Assembly (NCBI GenBank): GCA_016219545.1
Contig: JACRMH010000007.1
Location: forward strand, 1-64,000
Source: Chloroflexota bacterium
GTDB lineage: Bacteria; Chloroflexota; Anaerolineae; Anaerolineales; Villigracilaceae
Length of the DNA: 64,000 nucleotides
Reading direction: 5' to 3'
This document shows positions 16,998-26,453 of this stretch, piece after piece (position 1 is the first letter of the stretch; every line of letters begins with the position of its first letter). The notes under the pieces are model-generated. The model was not told where the DNA came from. It did not search any database and saw nothing but the letters and a program-made list of their open reading frames with translations. Made by a program: the position numbers and the translations under genes.

Positions 16998-18236
16998 TCA
17001 AGAAAGTTGATAGTCTAATTCCATCTTTTCTAATTCCCTGCGTACTTTGCGAACCCTTTGTCTGATAATACTGGAATGAATTTTGCCGGGCAATTGTGAA
17101 GCTGCTGTGTTCTGAACATCATTATATTTAAAAATGTCAACCATTTTAAAATGAGCATAATGAATCAGTTCGATGGTTTTATCCACATCTTCCTCTGTTT
17201 CTCCGGGGAAACCTATGATAATGTCGGTTGTTAAAGTCAGGTCTGGAGAGTGTTTTTTAAATACAGATATTGACTCTTTGATTTTAGCGACGTTGCTATA
17301 TCTATTCATTGCTTTAAGGATCTTCTCGCTGCCAGATTGTATGGGCAGATGGAACTTTGAGATTTTTCCTTTTTGTAAAACAGGAATTAGGTCAACCTGA
17401 TATTTAACCAACCAGACAGGTGAGAGATTCCATATTCGGATATCAAAATCGCCATCCACATCCACCAGAGTATTCAATAGATCGGGGAATTTCCCGCTAC
17501 TATCTAACCCATACATCCCGACATTGTCTGCTATTAATTCGATTTTTCTTGCCCCTCTGCGCAAACCTTCAAGTAATTCATTTCGACAGGTTTCCAGCGG
17601 CTTACTTTGAAATTTCCCCACCGCAAACCGAATGCCGCAATAAGAGCAGTTCGTATTACAGCCCCAGGATATCCTGATCGTGAAAGCGGTTGAATCTATG
17701 TTTTTCTTTGTTGTTAAACCCCTTAGGAAACTTGGGATTTTTTTTCTGATTATATATTTAAGAGATAACCCATCAAGAGCATCCCATTTGTCGCGGATAG
17801 TATGTATAAAGTCATTGCTGATTACTCTTTTATAGGTTGGAAGATAATAATTTGCATCTCCAAGTTCTGTGAACTTAAACTTCATGTTTGGAAAATAATC
17901 ATCCATCGAGAAAAGTTTCGAAGTGGGAATACTTTTCCCGTCATGCACTGATAATAATCTCTGTGCATTAATGCTGGGTAGACAGCCACATACAATTAGC
18001 TCACCATGAAATCTCTTCAAATCACAGATTCTACGAATTGATCCATTTTCCCTGTCAAGGGATACTGCACAGGTGACCAAAAAGATTACGTCTGCATCTT
18101 CTGGATTCGCTACAACCAAATACCCATTTACTTTAAAATACAGCACTAATCTTTGGGCATCAAGTTTTCTTCTATTACAAGCATCATAAGTTGATTCGAT
18201 ATATACCTTTTTGAGAGGGGCCGATAAACCGTTCAT
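16998..18236 (-). CDS. Radical SAM protein of the methylthiotransferase type, lacking a TRAM domain
   Basis: This 412-residue protein has the two-domain core of MiaB/RimO/MtaB enzymes. The N-terminal UPF0004 part has cysteines C20, C56 and C83/C85 that could hold the auxiliary iron-sulfur cluster. The radical SAM motif CNTNCSYC is C193, C197, C200. Later the barrel shows HLPIQSGSEKILKAMNR and TDIIIGFPGETEEDV, both characteristic. It ends soon after the barrel, with no TRAM RNA-binding domain, and MiaB-type spacing is partly altered. The DNA is visibly more AT-rich than its neighbours. A tRNA-modifying role is therefore uncertain; its place in a glycan locus suggests a divergent substrate. AGGAG precedes the start. 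Confidence 0.85.
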   Translation of the reverse strand: MNGLSAPLKKVYIESTYDACNRRKLDAQRLVLYFKVNGYLVVANPEDADVIFLVTCAVSLDRENGSIRRICDLKRFHGELIVCGCLPSINAQRLLSVHDGKSIPTSKLFSMDDYFPNMKFKFTELGDANYYLPTYKRVISNDFIHTIRDKWDALDGLSLKYIIRKKIPSFLRGLTTKKNIDSTAFTIRISWGCNTNCSYCGIRFAVGKFQSKPLETCRNELLEGLRRGARKIELIADNVGMYGLDSSGKFPDLLNTLVDVDGDFDIRIWNLSPVWLVKYQVDLIPVLQKGKISKFHLPIQSGSEKILKAMNRYSNVAKIKESISVFKKHSPDLTLTTDIIIGFPGETEEDVDKTIELIHYAHFKMVDIFKYNDVQNTAASQLPGKIHSSIIRQRVRKVRRELEKMELDYQLS

Positions 18237-18258
18237 TTTTACTCCTGTAATTTCCGGT

Positions 18259-19191
18259 CTACACTGATTCTTTTTCTCCTGGTTTGGATTCCATTCGCAT
18301 GTCGATTACCCCATCGATAATGGGATATTTTTTTTGACAATTTATACAGTCGAAACTTGAAGCAGATGTGACAACTTCCGATTCGCAAACCGGGCATCTT
18401 AATAAATCACCTATGTCGGATGCAGGGATTAGAGGGGCATTTGCCCGGACGACTCCTTTAAGGAAAATCCAGGGTGCCAGTAAAGATTTTCCAAGTATTG
18501 GCGCCAAATGCCTCCCCGTAGGAAGCATTTTCGAAAGGGAAGGGGCCAAGGTAAAAAGTTTATCGAATACGCCTGCGCCTCGATAATGTGATATATCAAA
18601 TCCTTCGGCGGTTAATAATTGTGAAATGTAGTCTGGGTGATGATGAACAAAATTAGGTTCTACTGTCAGAGATTCAGGTGTAAAAGGATTGTGCGGTGTA
18701 TCCTTCAGCAGGAATTTTATTATCCGATAAGCATTCCGTTTGTTGCTATAATTCATAATTAAATTCCCGCCCCCGCACAAAATATTCCTGGTGCTTTTCA
18801 GGCAGGCCGGCGAATCATCAATGTGGTGGAATACGCGTACCATCAATGCGCTGTCAAAAGCGGATGGGCGGAAAGGCAGGTAATTTATGTCACCCAAAAT
18901 ATATATTGCCTTTCCTTTGGTGGTCGTTTGTGCCGCGCGTAAAAGCGATAACGACCCGTCAAACATGACAATCGTTTCAAAACGATTGATATAGCAATCA
19001 GCCAGCCTGCCGTATCCGCATCCTATATCAATCAAGCGTCGCCCGAAAGGGGGTAAAAGCTCACTAACAATGGCTTGCTCAAGTTCACTTAATTTCTGTT
19101 TGTCCATTTCATTCCAATATTCGTTATACTGAACATCTTCATACATATTGAAGGAGTTTGGCATCTGGATTGGAGGAACAGCATTTTTCAT
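18259..19191 (-). CDS. Class I SAM-dependent methyltransferase with C-terminal zinc ribbon
   Basis: The product has 310 residues. The SAM-binding motif LIDIGCGYGRLADCY is near residue 55, followed by FDSALMVRVFHHIDD in the post-motif position. The last about 45 residues (LRCPVCESEV...FDCINCQKKYP.IDGVIDMR) form a Trm112-like Cys4 module. The order is unusual, because in many proteins this ribbon comes first. It probably methylates a sugar or a lipid-linked glycan. AAAGGA precedes the start, and it is one of two adjacent methyltransferases. Confidence 0.85.
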   Translation of the reverse strand: MKNAVPPIQMPNSFNMYEDVQYNEYWNEMDKQKLSELEQAIVSELLPPFGRRLIDIGCGYGRLADCYINRFETIVMFDGSLSLLRAAQTTTKGKAIYILGDINYLPFRPSAFDSALMVRVFHHIDDSPACLKSTRNILCGGGNLIMNYSNKRNAYRIIKFLLKDTPHNPFTPESLTVEPNFVHHHPDYISQLLTAEGFDISHYRGAGVFDKLFTLAPSLSKMLPTGRHLAPILGKSLLAPWIFLKGVVRANAPLIPASDIGDLLRCPVCESEVVTSASSFDCINCQKKYPIIDGVIDMRMESKPGEKESV

Positions 19192-19238
19192 GAGAGTTTC
19201 CTTTCTTTAGGCAAAAGATACATGCGCCGAACACGCTA

Positions 19239-20024
19239 TCAAAGCAGGACCTTGCGAAACCTGGGTGGACGGGGCGTGGATGTTTTCTGGAAACACAGGA
19301 TCGGTTCAGACGAACGGTATAGTGGAAGAAGTTTGGCTTTGACCCACATTAAGGATCGAAAAGTCAATGCTTTTAATTTCGACTGCTTAAAAAGTTTCTG
19401 GTATCGGTCAGACCCATCAGGGAGGGCAATATAGACAGAGTCAAGTGCGAAGCCATGCGAGTCAACCAACCCCCCCAGCGTCTTAAACGTAAAGTATCTG
19501 ACATGCGCAAAGAATTCGTAGCGAGAAGCTGGGGATATAGGATCATGAAAGGCGCGCCCATGAAGCACAGGTCCCGCCAGGTATTCTGGCGCAGCATAGT
19601 TCGGTGTGGAGATATAGAGATAGCCGCCATCGCACAGAATTCGATTAAGTTCGGAAAGGAATTCGTTTACAAAGAGCAGGTGCTCAATGGTGACTAGAGA
19701 GATGACTGCATCAAATGTACCGGATGCGAAAGGGAAGGATATCTCAGCGTTATCGATATCAAAACTAAGGGTTGGTGCGCCGCGCAGATGCAGGTTTTTC
19801 AAGCAGGAAGGACTGACATCATGGCTGATGATCGTGGCGGGGTAATGGTCAAGCAGTCGCTGGGTCACATAGCCGATGCCTGCCGCGAGGTCAAGGATTT
19901 TGCGGTGGTTTCTACTTTCGAAAACGGCAGGGAAAACGCGGTGGCGTTCTTTAAAAGGCGGATAATCCACCAATCCCGAGTCCGCGACACGTGATTCCTC
20001 CAGTTTGATGCTGTCTTTTCTCAT
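19239..20024 (-). CDS. SAM-dependent methyltransferase
   Basis: The 261-residue product has the class I core: KILDLAAGIGYVTQRLLDHYP at about 38-58, an acidic loop SFDIDNAE, and FDAVISLVTIEHL with an LNRILCDGGYLYISTPN strand. The fold and spacing fit Methyltransf_11/23-type enzymes. AGGAG lies five bases before the ATG. Together with the neighbouring zinc-ribbon methyltransferase, it offers O- or N-methyl decoration of the glycan. The acceptor is unknown. Confidence 0.85.
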   Translation of the reverse strand: MRKDSIKLEESRVADSGLVDYPPFKERHRVFPAVFESRNHRKILDLAAGIGYVTQRLLDHYPATIISHDVSPSCLKNLHLRGAPTLSFDIDNAEISFPFASGTFDAVISLVTIEHLLFVNEFLSELNRILCDGGYLYISTPNYAAPEYLAGPVLHGRAFHDPISPASRYEFFAHVRYFTFKTLGGLVDSHGFALDSVYIALPDGSDRYQKLFKQSKLKALTFRSLMWVKAKLLPLYRSSEPILCFQKTSTPRPPRFRKVLL

Positions 20025-20032
20025 GGTATCTC

Positions 20033-21049
20033 CTAATTAAAAAAGATTTGGCGAAGAATCGAATAAGCGATTTTGCTGATCCCCAGGAGTGTAGGATGGG
20101 CGATCCAGGTATTTCTTCCGAAGCTGACCAAATCTCCCCCGAATTTGGCTTTGAAGTCGCGCACTCCATATTTTTCGTTTGGCTTTCCGGCCCCGCCGAA
20201 GTCGTAAATATGGTAATTGTTTCGGCACCCCCACTCGAGAACGTTCCATGTCAGAGTTTCGTTTGGAACAAGCTCAATAAACTTTCTGTTGATTCCCCCA
20301 TACCAGCCATAGATGACATCTTTGTAGAGCAGATCAATGGAGGTGGCGATGGGATCATCTTTTACAAGAGCAAGCGTAAAACGCGCCATCTTTTGGGGTA
20401 CGAGACAATCGAATGCCGCATAAAGAAAGGAAATATCCGCAAGAGGGACCTGGGCGTTTCGATAAGCACAGCGTAATAGCTCATAGCAGAGAGCGATCTG
20501 TGAACGATTCGTGACTTCCATGACCCGAACTTTTTGGTGCTTGATGCTCTGACGTATATGCTTGCGGGTTCGCGGACCGATCCGATTGAAAACATTTTCG
20601 GTGCAACTTTCCAGTTTGATCAAATAGTTCAGATGGTCCTCATACTGAAAGCCTGCTTCGAGAAGGATGGGGTGGAGTTCTGCCAGGTTTGAAATATTAC
20701 GTACTTCCGTAAAGAGGAGGGATTTATCAGAGCAGCATTTGTATTGTTTAAGAAGCTCCTTCAAAGCAAGATGACCATCGGGGCTGTCTTCGCACAGGAC
20801 ACCGCCATAAGCGACCGAACGCGCGGTTAGACGCTTTAGCAGGCCACCCGTTAGTGTGATGCGGATGGGCATCATCAGGGCAAGGATGTGCCCGGCCTCC
20901 GTTGCTGCCCAAAGTTCAGGGATGTGGTTTTTGGCCAGTCTGTAAACATCGAACATCTCTGGGGTGTGAAAAATATTTCCTTTGGGATGTTGCTCCACAA
21001 AGGTTCGCCATTGATCTATTGGCAGGGATCGGACAATTTGAATGGACAT
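20033..21049 (-). CDS. FemAB/GNAT-like acyltransferase, copy 1 of a tandem pair
   Basis: The 338-residue protein has the double-GNAT layout of FemAB/BioF2-like transferases. It begins WRTFVEQHPKGNIFHTPEMF, has RTRKHIRQSIKH in the middle and ends with WYGGINRKF...YDFGGAGKPNEKYGVRDFK. In exopolysaccharide loci these proteins are thought to move an aminoacyl or acyl group to a sugar or lipid carrier. The adjacent gene is clearly paralogous, with the same blocks in the same order. It starts 3 bases after that gene's stop. Substrate is not known. Confidence 0.85.
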   Translation of the reverse strand: MSIQIVRSLPIDQWRTFVEQHPKGNIFHTPEMFDVYRLAKNHIPELWAATEAGHILALMMPIRITLTGGLLKRLTARSVAYGGVLCEDSPDGHLALKELLKQYKCCSDKSLLFTEVRNISNLAELHPILLEAGFQYEDHLNYLIKLESCTENVFNRIGPRTRKHIRQSIKHQKVRVMEVTNRSQIALCYELLRCAYRNAQVPLADISFLYAAFDCLVPQKMARFTLALVKDDPIATSIDLLYKDVIYGWYGGINRKFIELVPNETLTWNVLEWGCRNNYHIYDFGGAGKPNEKYGVRDFKAKFGGDLVSFGRNTWIAHPTLLGISKIAYSILRQIFFN

Positions 21050-21052
21050 TTT

Positions 21053-22060
21053 CTATAACAACCTTCTTAAAATCGCGTATCCGATCCTGCTTATCGTTAG
21101 TAAAACAGGGTGGTGAATATATGTGCTGCGGCCGAAATTCACTAGATCGCCGCCAAACTTTTCTTTGAAAATTCGAGGACCGTATTGTTCGCCGGGTAAT
21201 CCGGCCCCTCCAAAGTCGAATAAATGATAGCCGTGAAGTTTGCCCCATTGGAGGATATGCCAGATGATAAATTCTTCTGGAAAATATTGAGCAAAGGAAC
21301 GATCTGACCCTGTGTACCAATCGGTAATCCTGTCTTTGTAAATCAAGACCATGCGTGTGCTTATATAAGAATCGTCAGCTTGCGCCAGAAAGATTTTTAG
21401 CATTTTCTTCGGAACTAAAACGTCGAAGGCCGCTTCAAAAAAATTCAAGGTGGGCAAGGGAATCTTGATACGATGATAAGCTCGCTTTAGCAGATTGTAT
21501 GCAATTGGAATTTGAAGCCGATCCGTGATTTCATGGATGATCAGGTTCTTTTTCTGAGCAGTATGGATATGTTTCCGAATACTTTTACTGAACCCCTTCC
21601 ATATTTCATCCTCCGTCCGATCAAGATTGATTAAATAATTCAAATGATCCTGAAAATTAAATCCGCATTCCTGCAATATTGGCTGAACTTTCCTCGTGTC
21701 GTTTTGATTACGCAGTTCCGTAAACAGGGTGATGCCGGTTGTTTTCCGGGCGTATGTATGCAACAGTTTTTCTAACGCTTCCTGGTTGTCTACTTCCGGG
21801 TAAAAAAGGATGCTTCCAAAGGAAACTGTCCTAGTTGTAAACAGTTGGAAAAGCCCGTTCATTAGACTGATTTGGACTGGTGTGAAGAGCGATACAACCT
21901 GCCCATTTATGGTGGCAGCCCATAATTCAGGTTTGTATCCTTTAGCTAGATTAAATACTTCGAATATTTCCGGCGTATGGAAGATATTCCCATGCGGGTG
22001 CTTGAGAATGAAGCAAGCCCAGTTTTCCACGGGTAATTCATGCACTACACTCACATTCAT
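21053..22060 (-). CDS. FemAB/GNAT-like acyltransferase, copy 2 of a tandem pair
   Basis: The product has 335 residues from the ATG at 22060, whose ATGA overlap with the glycosyltransferase stop sets the start. It shares with its neighbour HPHGNIFHTPEIF, PELWAAT, SIRKHIHTAQKK and LFDFGGAGLPGEQYGPR, so the pair arose by tandem duplication. Identity looks moderate, so the duplication is old and the two may serve different acceptors. No signal peptide is present. Confidence 0.85.
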   Translation of the reverse strand: MNVSVVHELPVENWACFILKHPHGNIFHTPEIFEVFNLAKGYKPELWAATINGQVVSLFTPVQISLMNGLFQLFTTRTVSFGSILFYPEVDNQEALEKLLHTYARKTTGITLFTELRNQNDTRKVQPILQECGFNFQDHLNYLINLDRTEDEIWKGFSKSIRKHIHTAQKKNLIIHEITDRLQIPIAYNLLKRAYHRIKIPLPTLNFFEAAFDVLVPKKMLKIFLAQADDSYISTRMVLIYKDRITDWYTGSDRSFAQYFPEEFIIWHILQWGKLHGYHLFDFGGAGLPGEQYGPRIFKEKFGGDLVNFGRSTYIHHPVLLTISRIGYAILRRLL

Positions 22061-23268
22061 GCTTTTATATTCTCCGTATTGCAAAGCCCGTTATAAAGAT
22101 TCACCAGTGCACTCGATTGGTTTTGCCATGCCAATTCGTTTTGTATGCGCTCAAGACCAAAATTGCCCATCTGTTCACATTCCTGCGGATTGTCCATTAG
22201 GAAGGCAACCTGGCGCGCAAAGTCCAGGCTGTCATCGGGGCATGCGTAACGCGCCGCTTCCTGTGCTGAGTAGCGATGCTCAACCAGATCGAAAGAAACA
22301 ATGGGTTTGCCGACTGCCATGTATTCCATTACCTTCGCCGCGGTGGAGCGTTGATTGTATGTATCTCCTGGTTCCGGCGCAGCGCAGATATCCATCGCAT
22401 TCAGGTAGCGCCGCACCTCGTCCTGTCCATTTACCCAGCCTGTGAAGTGAACATGCTCAGTAATGCCCAATTCCACAGCCAATGTTTTCAAATCGGGCAG
22501 GGCATTTCCGCTTCCCACAAGGATACATTTCACATTCGTTCGGTTGAGTGTGAATACCAAATTCTGAATGGCGCGGAGCAGATTGTCCACGCCGTCTTGC
22601 GTACCCATCACGCCCACGTAGCCTATGATCGTTTTTCCATTCTCTCGCAGGGATGGGTCGGGATGTGTCTTGAACACTTCCCGCAAATCCGGCCCATTGC
22701 GGATGATGGCAATCTTATCCTCGGGGACGCGGCCACGCTCCATTTCCACGCGCTTGTAGGATTCATTGGTCGCGATCACGCGATCTGCCATGCGGCAGGA
22801 GAATCGTTCCAAGGCAGCCAACACACGAGTCACAACAGGTCTTGCCCGTCCGCGAAAGCGCGCCTCATATAGATCAGGCGCGAGGTCGTGATGATCGAGG
22901 ATGTACTTCTTTCCAAAAAATTTGTAGAATGCCGCTATAAATGCAAACAAGTCCGGCGGTTGATGCGCGTGGATCACGTCAAATCCCTCATGGACAAAGA
23001 CTGCCAGCGAAAGCAGGAAGATGGCGACCATTGAGTAGCCATACTCCCAGATATAACCGATAAAACCGACGCGTTCCGCAGGTGATGGGTAACGATAGAC
23101 TGTGATTCCATCCAGCACCTCGCGTCGCGGCTCGGACCTTGAAGCTGGTGCGATCACGATAACATGGTACCCTGCTGAAGCAAGAGTGCGTGCCTCGCGC
23201 CGCACGCGGTCATCGTGAGGGTATGAACAATTTTCCAGAAGCATCAGTATTCGGGGAGTATGTGCCAT
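22057..23268 (-). CDS. Glycosyltransferase family 4
   Basis: The 403-residue protein has a GT-B layout. The N-terminal domain opens RILMLLENCSYPHDDRVRREA, with HAHQPPDLFAF and the DHHDLAPDLYE region. The C-terminal domain has IIGYVGVMGTQDGVD for the nucleotide site and ALEPGDTYNQRSTAAKVMEY-like sequence (CAAPEPGD...KVMEYMA) with the family's conserved Glu. It adds a sugar from an NDP donor to the growing lipid-linked unit at the cytoplasmic face. A hydrophobic stretch near 80-95 (YSMVAIFLLSLAVF) may hold it at the membrane. Confidence 0.9.
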   Translation of the reverse strand: MAHTPRILMLLENCSYPHDDRVRREARTLASAGYHVIVIAPASRSEPRREVLDGITVYRYPSPAERVGFIGYIWEYGYSMVAIFLLSLAVFVHEGFDVIHAHQPPDLFAFIAAFYKFFGKKYILDHHDLAPDLYEARFRGRARPVVTRVLAALERFSCRMADRVIATNESYKRVEMERGRVPEDKIAIIRNGPDLREVFKTHPDPSLRENGKTIIGYVGVMGTQDGVDNLLRAIQNLVFTLNRTNVKCILVGSGNALPDLKTLAVELGITEHVHFTGWVNGQDEVRRYLNAMDICAAPEPGDTYNQRSTAAKVMEYMAVGKPIVSFDLVEHRYSAQEAARYACPDDSLDFARQVAFLMDNPQECEQMGNFGLERIQNELAWQNQSSALVNLYNGLCNTENIKA

Positions 23269-23274
23269 CTTTTT

Positions 23275-24219
23275 TTATCCAGTTTTATGTTTAACCCATT
23301 GAAACAAATTCCAACTTAATGCGCCCTGCTCGCGTTGAAACCGTAAATACAGGCGCGCTGTCTTAGCCTGAATAGGCCGTCTATCCCTTAACAAAGAAGG
23401 AAAGTCCTGCATGACATCGACAAGGGCCTTTCGTACCCACCTGGAATTTTTCCATCGCAATCCTTGCATGGATGACGCCAGTATTTTCAAAGGGGCGAAC
23501 CATGCAAGCACCCACCACGGATAGCGAACCAGACAAATATAAAGGGAATTCCGGAGATCGTAGTATTGACGATCCTGGTCTGGTTTCTTTTTTTCAGGCG
23601 GAGCGCGATGATATACAACTGCCGAGGGATAATAGAGCACCTTGTAACCTGCATCCAGAACACGCAATGCCAATTCTTCGCCCTCGCGTCCAAAGAAAAG
23701 TTTTTCCCAGAATAATCCCGCCTTGTCGAAGACCTCCTTCCGAATTGCACAGCCTCCTTCCGAAAAGTTATGGGTAAAAAATTCCCGGTCACTGTTTATT
23801 TTTTGCTTTTCACTGTACGCCCATCCGGCATTTCGGTCGAATTCCCCAGTATGCGCATTTAAAATTTTTGAATTGATCACCCCCAGATGCGGGTCCTGCT
23901 CGAACCTTTGAACGACCACTTGCAGGGTGTGTTGATCGAGGCTTGCGTCGCTATCCAGGCAAAAGACAATCTCTCCGCGCGTTATGTTGATGCCGGCATT
24001 TCGCCCGCCTGTTGGTCCCAAGTTGCGGTCCAATTCCACCAAATTAACGTTAGGATAGGATTTTCGGATTGCATTGCATGTGTCGTCAACAGATCCGTTG
24101 TCCACAACAATGATTTCAAAAGAAGGATAGTCTTGATCGTAAACCGACTGGATGGTTTCGAGAACTTCCTTTTTTCGATTCCAGGTGACAATGACAACGC
24201 TGATCTTAGGTGTATCCAT
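23275..24219 (-). CDS. Glycosyltransferase family 2
   Basis: The 314-residue GT-A enzyme has SVVIVTWNRKKEVLETIQSV at the start, EIIVVDNGSVDDT near 35-47, and the metal-binding acidic motif FCLDSDASLD near 92-100. NFSEGGCAIRKEVFDKAG and GREGEEL.LRVLDAGYKV follow. The type resembles rhamnosyltransferase-like GT2 proteins. It starts 6 bases from the GT4 gene. It works at the cytoplasmic face in repeat-unit assembly; donor and acceptor are unknown. Confidence 0.9.
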   Translation of the reverse strand: MDTPKISVVIVTWNRKKEVLETIQSVYDQDYPSFEIIVVDNGSVDDTCNAIRKSYPNVNLVELDRNLGPTGGRNAGINITRGEIVFCLDSDASLDQHTLQVVVQRFEQDPHLGVINSKILNAHTGEFDRNAGWAYSEKQKINSDREFFTHNFSEGGCAIRKEVFDKAGLFWEKLFFGREGEELALRVLDAGYKVLYYPSAVVYHRAPPEKKKPDQDRQYYDLRNSLYICLVRYPWWVLAWFAPLKILASSMQGLRWKNSRWVRKALVDVMQDFPSLLRDRRPIQAKTARLYLRFQREQGALSWNLFQWVKHKTG

Positions 24220-24258
24220 AAGTATGCCAATTTTCCTGCCGGTTACAGGCAGGTGATT

Positions 24259-25374
24259 TCAAAGTGGGTTGCTAATCAACTCAACCTTGGGATAATCACT
24301 CCTTGTTGTTTGTAAAGAATTTACCAAGCCAACCTGTTCAAGCCAATGAGCGCTTAATCTCAGGCCTTCTTCCAGGGTCACCGTTGGCTGGTATCCCAAT
24401 ATGTCTCGAGCCTTGTCGTCTTGATAAGTAACCTGGCGACCGAATAGATGTAAATCATGGACCCGTGGGGTGGTTTTCATCCGGTTTTCCACGAATTTCA
24501 TAATTTGCCTCGCCTGTCTCTGCTTTGCCGCGATGGATTTAAGCTGATGTTCAAACCGGTATCTCATATATTTCATTATGGATCGAATGGGCTCTTTTAT
24601 CGTTGTTGTCAATTTCAATGTTTCTGATTTAAAAACTTTTAATTCGGGCAAGCCAAGGGCATTATTAAATTTCTGGAAATATTGATTCCATGTTATCAAT
24701 TCGTGTCCATTCAAAATAAAAGTTTCACCGATCGCCGCCTTGCATTTGGATGCCTGAATGATTCCTGAAACGAGATCGGATGCATAAACCAGATTGCAGA
24801 TACCATCGGCGACACCCTGATAGAGTCCCCAGTTACCCGACATTAATTTACTGGCAATATTGACGGTGAAGATTTTGCTAAATGGTCCATAAACAATCGG
24901 GGGTCTGATGATGACAACGGGGAGTCCCTTTCGATTGTATTCCCGGCAAATTTCCTCGGCTTCAATCTTGCCGTCGCCATACGGGTCGCCCATGCTTTGA
25001 CAGGGGAACGTATCATCGATTTTTCCAGTTTGATTCCCAAAAACCTCCGTTGTGCTGACGTGAACGAATCGTTCCACCCCGTGCCTGCTTGCTGCTTCCA
25101 GAAGATTGCGCGCGCCTTGAGCAATCTCGTGATCCGCTCCTCTGGCGCAATGAATAACGCATTTTACGCCATCCATGGACTGGTTAACTTGTTGGAGATT
25201 CATCATGTCACAGAGCACGATATCCATGGGGAAGCGGGCCGGGCGCGTGGCCCCGGGCCAGCTATGAACACCCGCCCTTACCTGCGTACCACCCTTCAAA
25301 TATAAGGTTTCTGCCAGCCAGCCGCCGATAAAACCACCGGCTCCGGTTACTAATGTCACATTCTTGTCAGACAT
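24259..25374 (-). CDS. NAD-dependent epimerase/dehydratase (extended SDR)
   Basis: The product has 371 residues from the ATG at 25374, overlapping the oxidoreductase stop by 8 bases; a longer frame upstream would lie inside that gene. It has the Rossmann motif VTGAGGFIGGWLAE, the strand VIHCARGAD, the active-site Ser/Thr region HVSTTEVFG, and a YGDGKIEAE segment in place of the usual YxxxK. It probably changes a nucleotide sugar (4-reduction, epimerisation or dehydration). The reaction cannot be assigned. Confidence 0.85.
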   Translation of the reverse strand: MSDKNVTLVTGAGGFIGGWLAETLYLKGGTQVRAGVHSWPGATRPARFPMDIVLCDMMNLQQVNQSMDGVKCVIHCARGADHEIAQGARNLLEAASRHGVERFVHVSTTEVFGNQTGKIDDTFPCQSMGDPYGDGKIEAEEICREYNRKGLPVVIIRPPIVYGPFSKIFTVNIASKLMSGNWGLYQGVADGICNLVYASDLVSGIIQASKCKAAIGETFILNGHELITWNQYFQKFNNALGLPELKVFKSETLKLTTTIKEPIRSIMKYMRYRFEHQLKSIAAKQRQARQIMKFVENRMKTTPRVHDLHLFGRQVTYQDDKARDILGYQPTVTLEEGLRLSAHWLEQVGLVNSLQTTRSDYPKVELISNPL

Positions 25375-26410
25375 TCTGAACCTCCGCGAATGAATACCAT
25401 GGCATATTAAAGCGTGTTGCGTTCTGGTAACACTCATCCACAAATTCAATTGAATTCAAGACATCCTCACCCGGGATGATTGGCTGCTCGCCATAACGGA
25501 TCCCATCCAGGAAATTGGTGATAATCTTGTCTGCGATGTCAATTTGAGTTTTGGTCACTGATTTCAGTTGAATTTCGCTCGTCCGTCCCGATTTTTTGAT
25601 CCAAAGACGGTGGTAATCATAGACCTCTCCTTCAATAGTGGCCTGTTCACATTCCACAATGAATCGAGACGGTATATCTACAAACCAATTGAGTCTAATC
25701 TGGCCGGCACATCCCTGATATTCAAAATTAACCTCAGCAACAGCCTCGCTTCCCCCGAAAGAATCGTTTACCGATGAGATCAATCTCGGTTTCCCGCCAA
25801 GCCACCAACAGATGTGGTCTACAACGTGCGCGCCGCGATCACGCAATATCCCTCTCGAAGACTTATCATCCTTGAAATAAAAGCCGGAAATCGTCGGCCA
25901 GTTAAAAACCTCTCCAACCATATAATTTATTGATAACAGCCTGCCGAAGGATTGTTCAGCCAGGAATTGCCTGACTTGTAGAAAGTGGGGCGTGATCCGT
26001 CCTAAATAATTGGCCGCCAGCAATGCGCCCGATTTCTTGGCGGCTTCAACCATTAGCCTGGCTTTGACGGCATTCTCAGCCAATGGCTTTTCGCAAAGCA
26101 CGTGTATACCGCGTGACAGACATTCCACTCCTATGGAACTATGCAAGGCAGTCGGAAGCGCCAATATAACGCCATCCACTTCATCCAGGATTTGACGGTA
26201 ATCCTTGCATGTTCGTTTAACTTTGTAGGACTGAGCCAGTTTTTGGAGCTGGGTTTCTTCGTTATCAACCAGGGTTGTATTTATCAAAACGGCTGGGTTT
26301 CTTGCCAGAGCGGGCAGGTAATAACTCTGGGTAATCGCGCCGCATCCAATGATGGCGATCCGTGGTGTTGAGTTGGAAACTGGATTTGATTTTGGTATAA
26401 CGTTACTCAT
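25367..26410 (-). CDS. Gfo/Idh/MocA-family oxidoreductase
   Basis: The product has 347 residues from the ATG at 26410, with GAGG about 8 bases upstream; an ATG at 26428 is weaker. It shows IAIIGCGAITQSYYLPAL as the NAD(P) site, VILALPTALHSS, and the family's EKPLAEN motif with the conserved Lys. A C-terminal beta-sheet domain follows. These enzymes oxidise or reduce sugar carbons. The overlap with the downstream SDR gene suggests consecutive steps on one nucleotide sugar. Confidence 0.88.
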   Translation of the reverse strand: MSNVIPKSNPVSNSTPRIAIIGCGAITQSYYLPALARNPAVLINTTLVDNEETQLQKLAQSYKVKRTCKDYRQILDEVDGVILALPTALHSSIGVECLSRGIHVLCEKPLAENAVKARLMVEAAKKSGALLAANYLGRITPHFLQVRQFLAEQSFGRLLSINYMVGEVFNWPTISGFYFKDDKSSRGILRDRGAHVVDHICWWLGGKPRLISSVNDSFGGSEAVAEVNFEYQGCAGQIRLNWFVDIPSRFIVECEQATIEGEVYDYHRLWIKKSGRTSEIQLKSVTKTQIDIADKIITNFLDGIRYGEQPIIPGEDVLNSIEFVDECYQNATRFNMPWYSFAEVQNV

Positions 26411-26453
26411 CGTTTTTACCTCGGGCATTGGTTCTTGTTGGAGTGAGCCTGAT

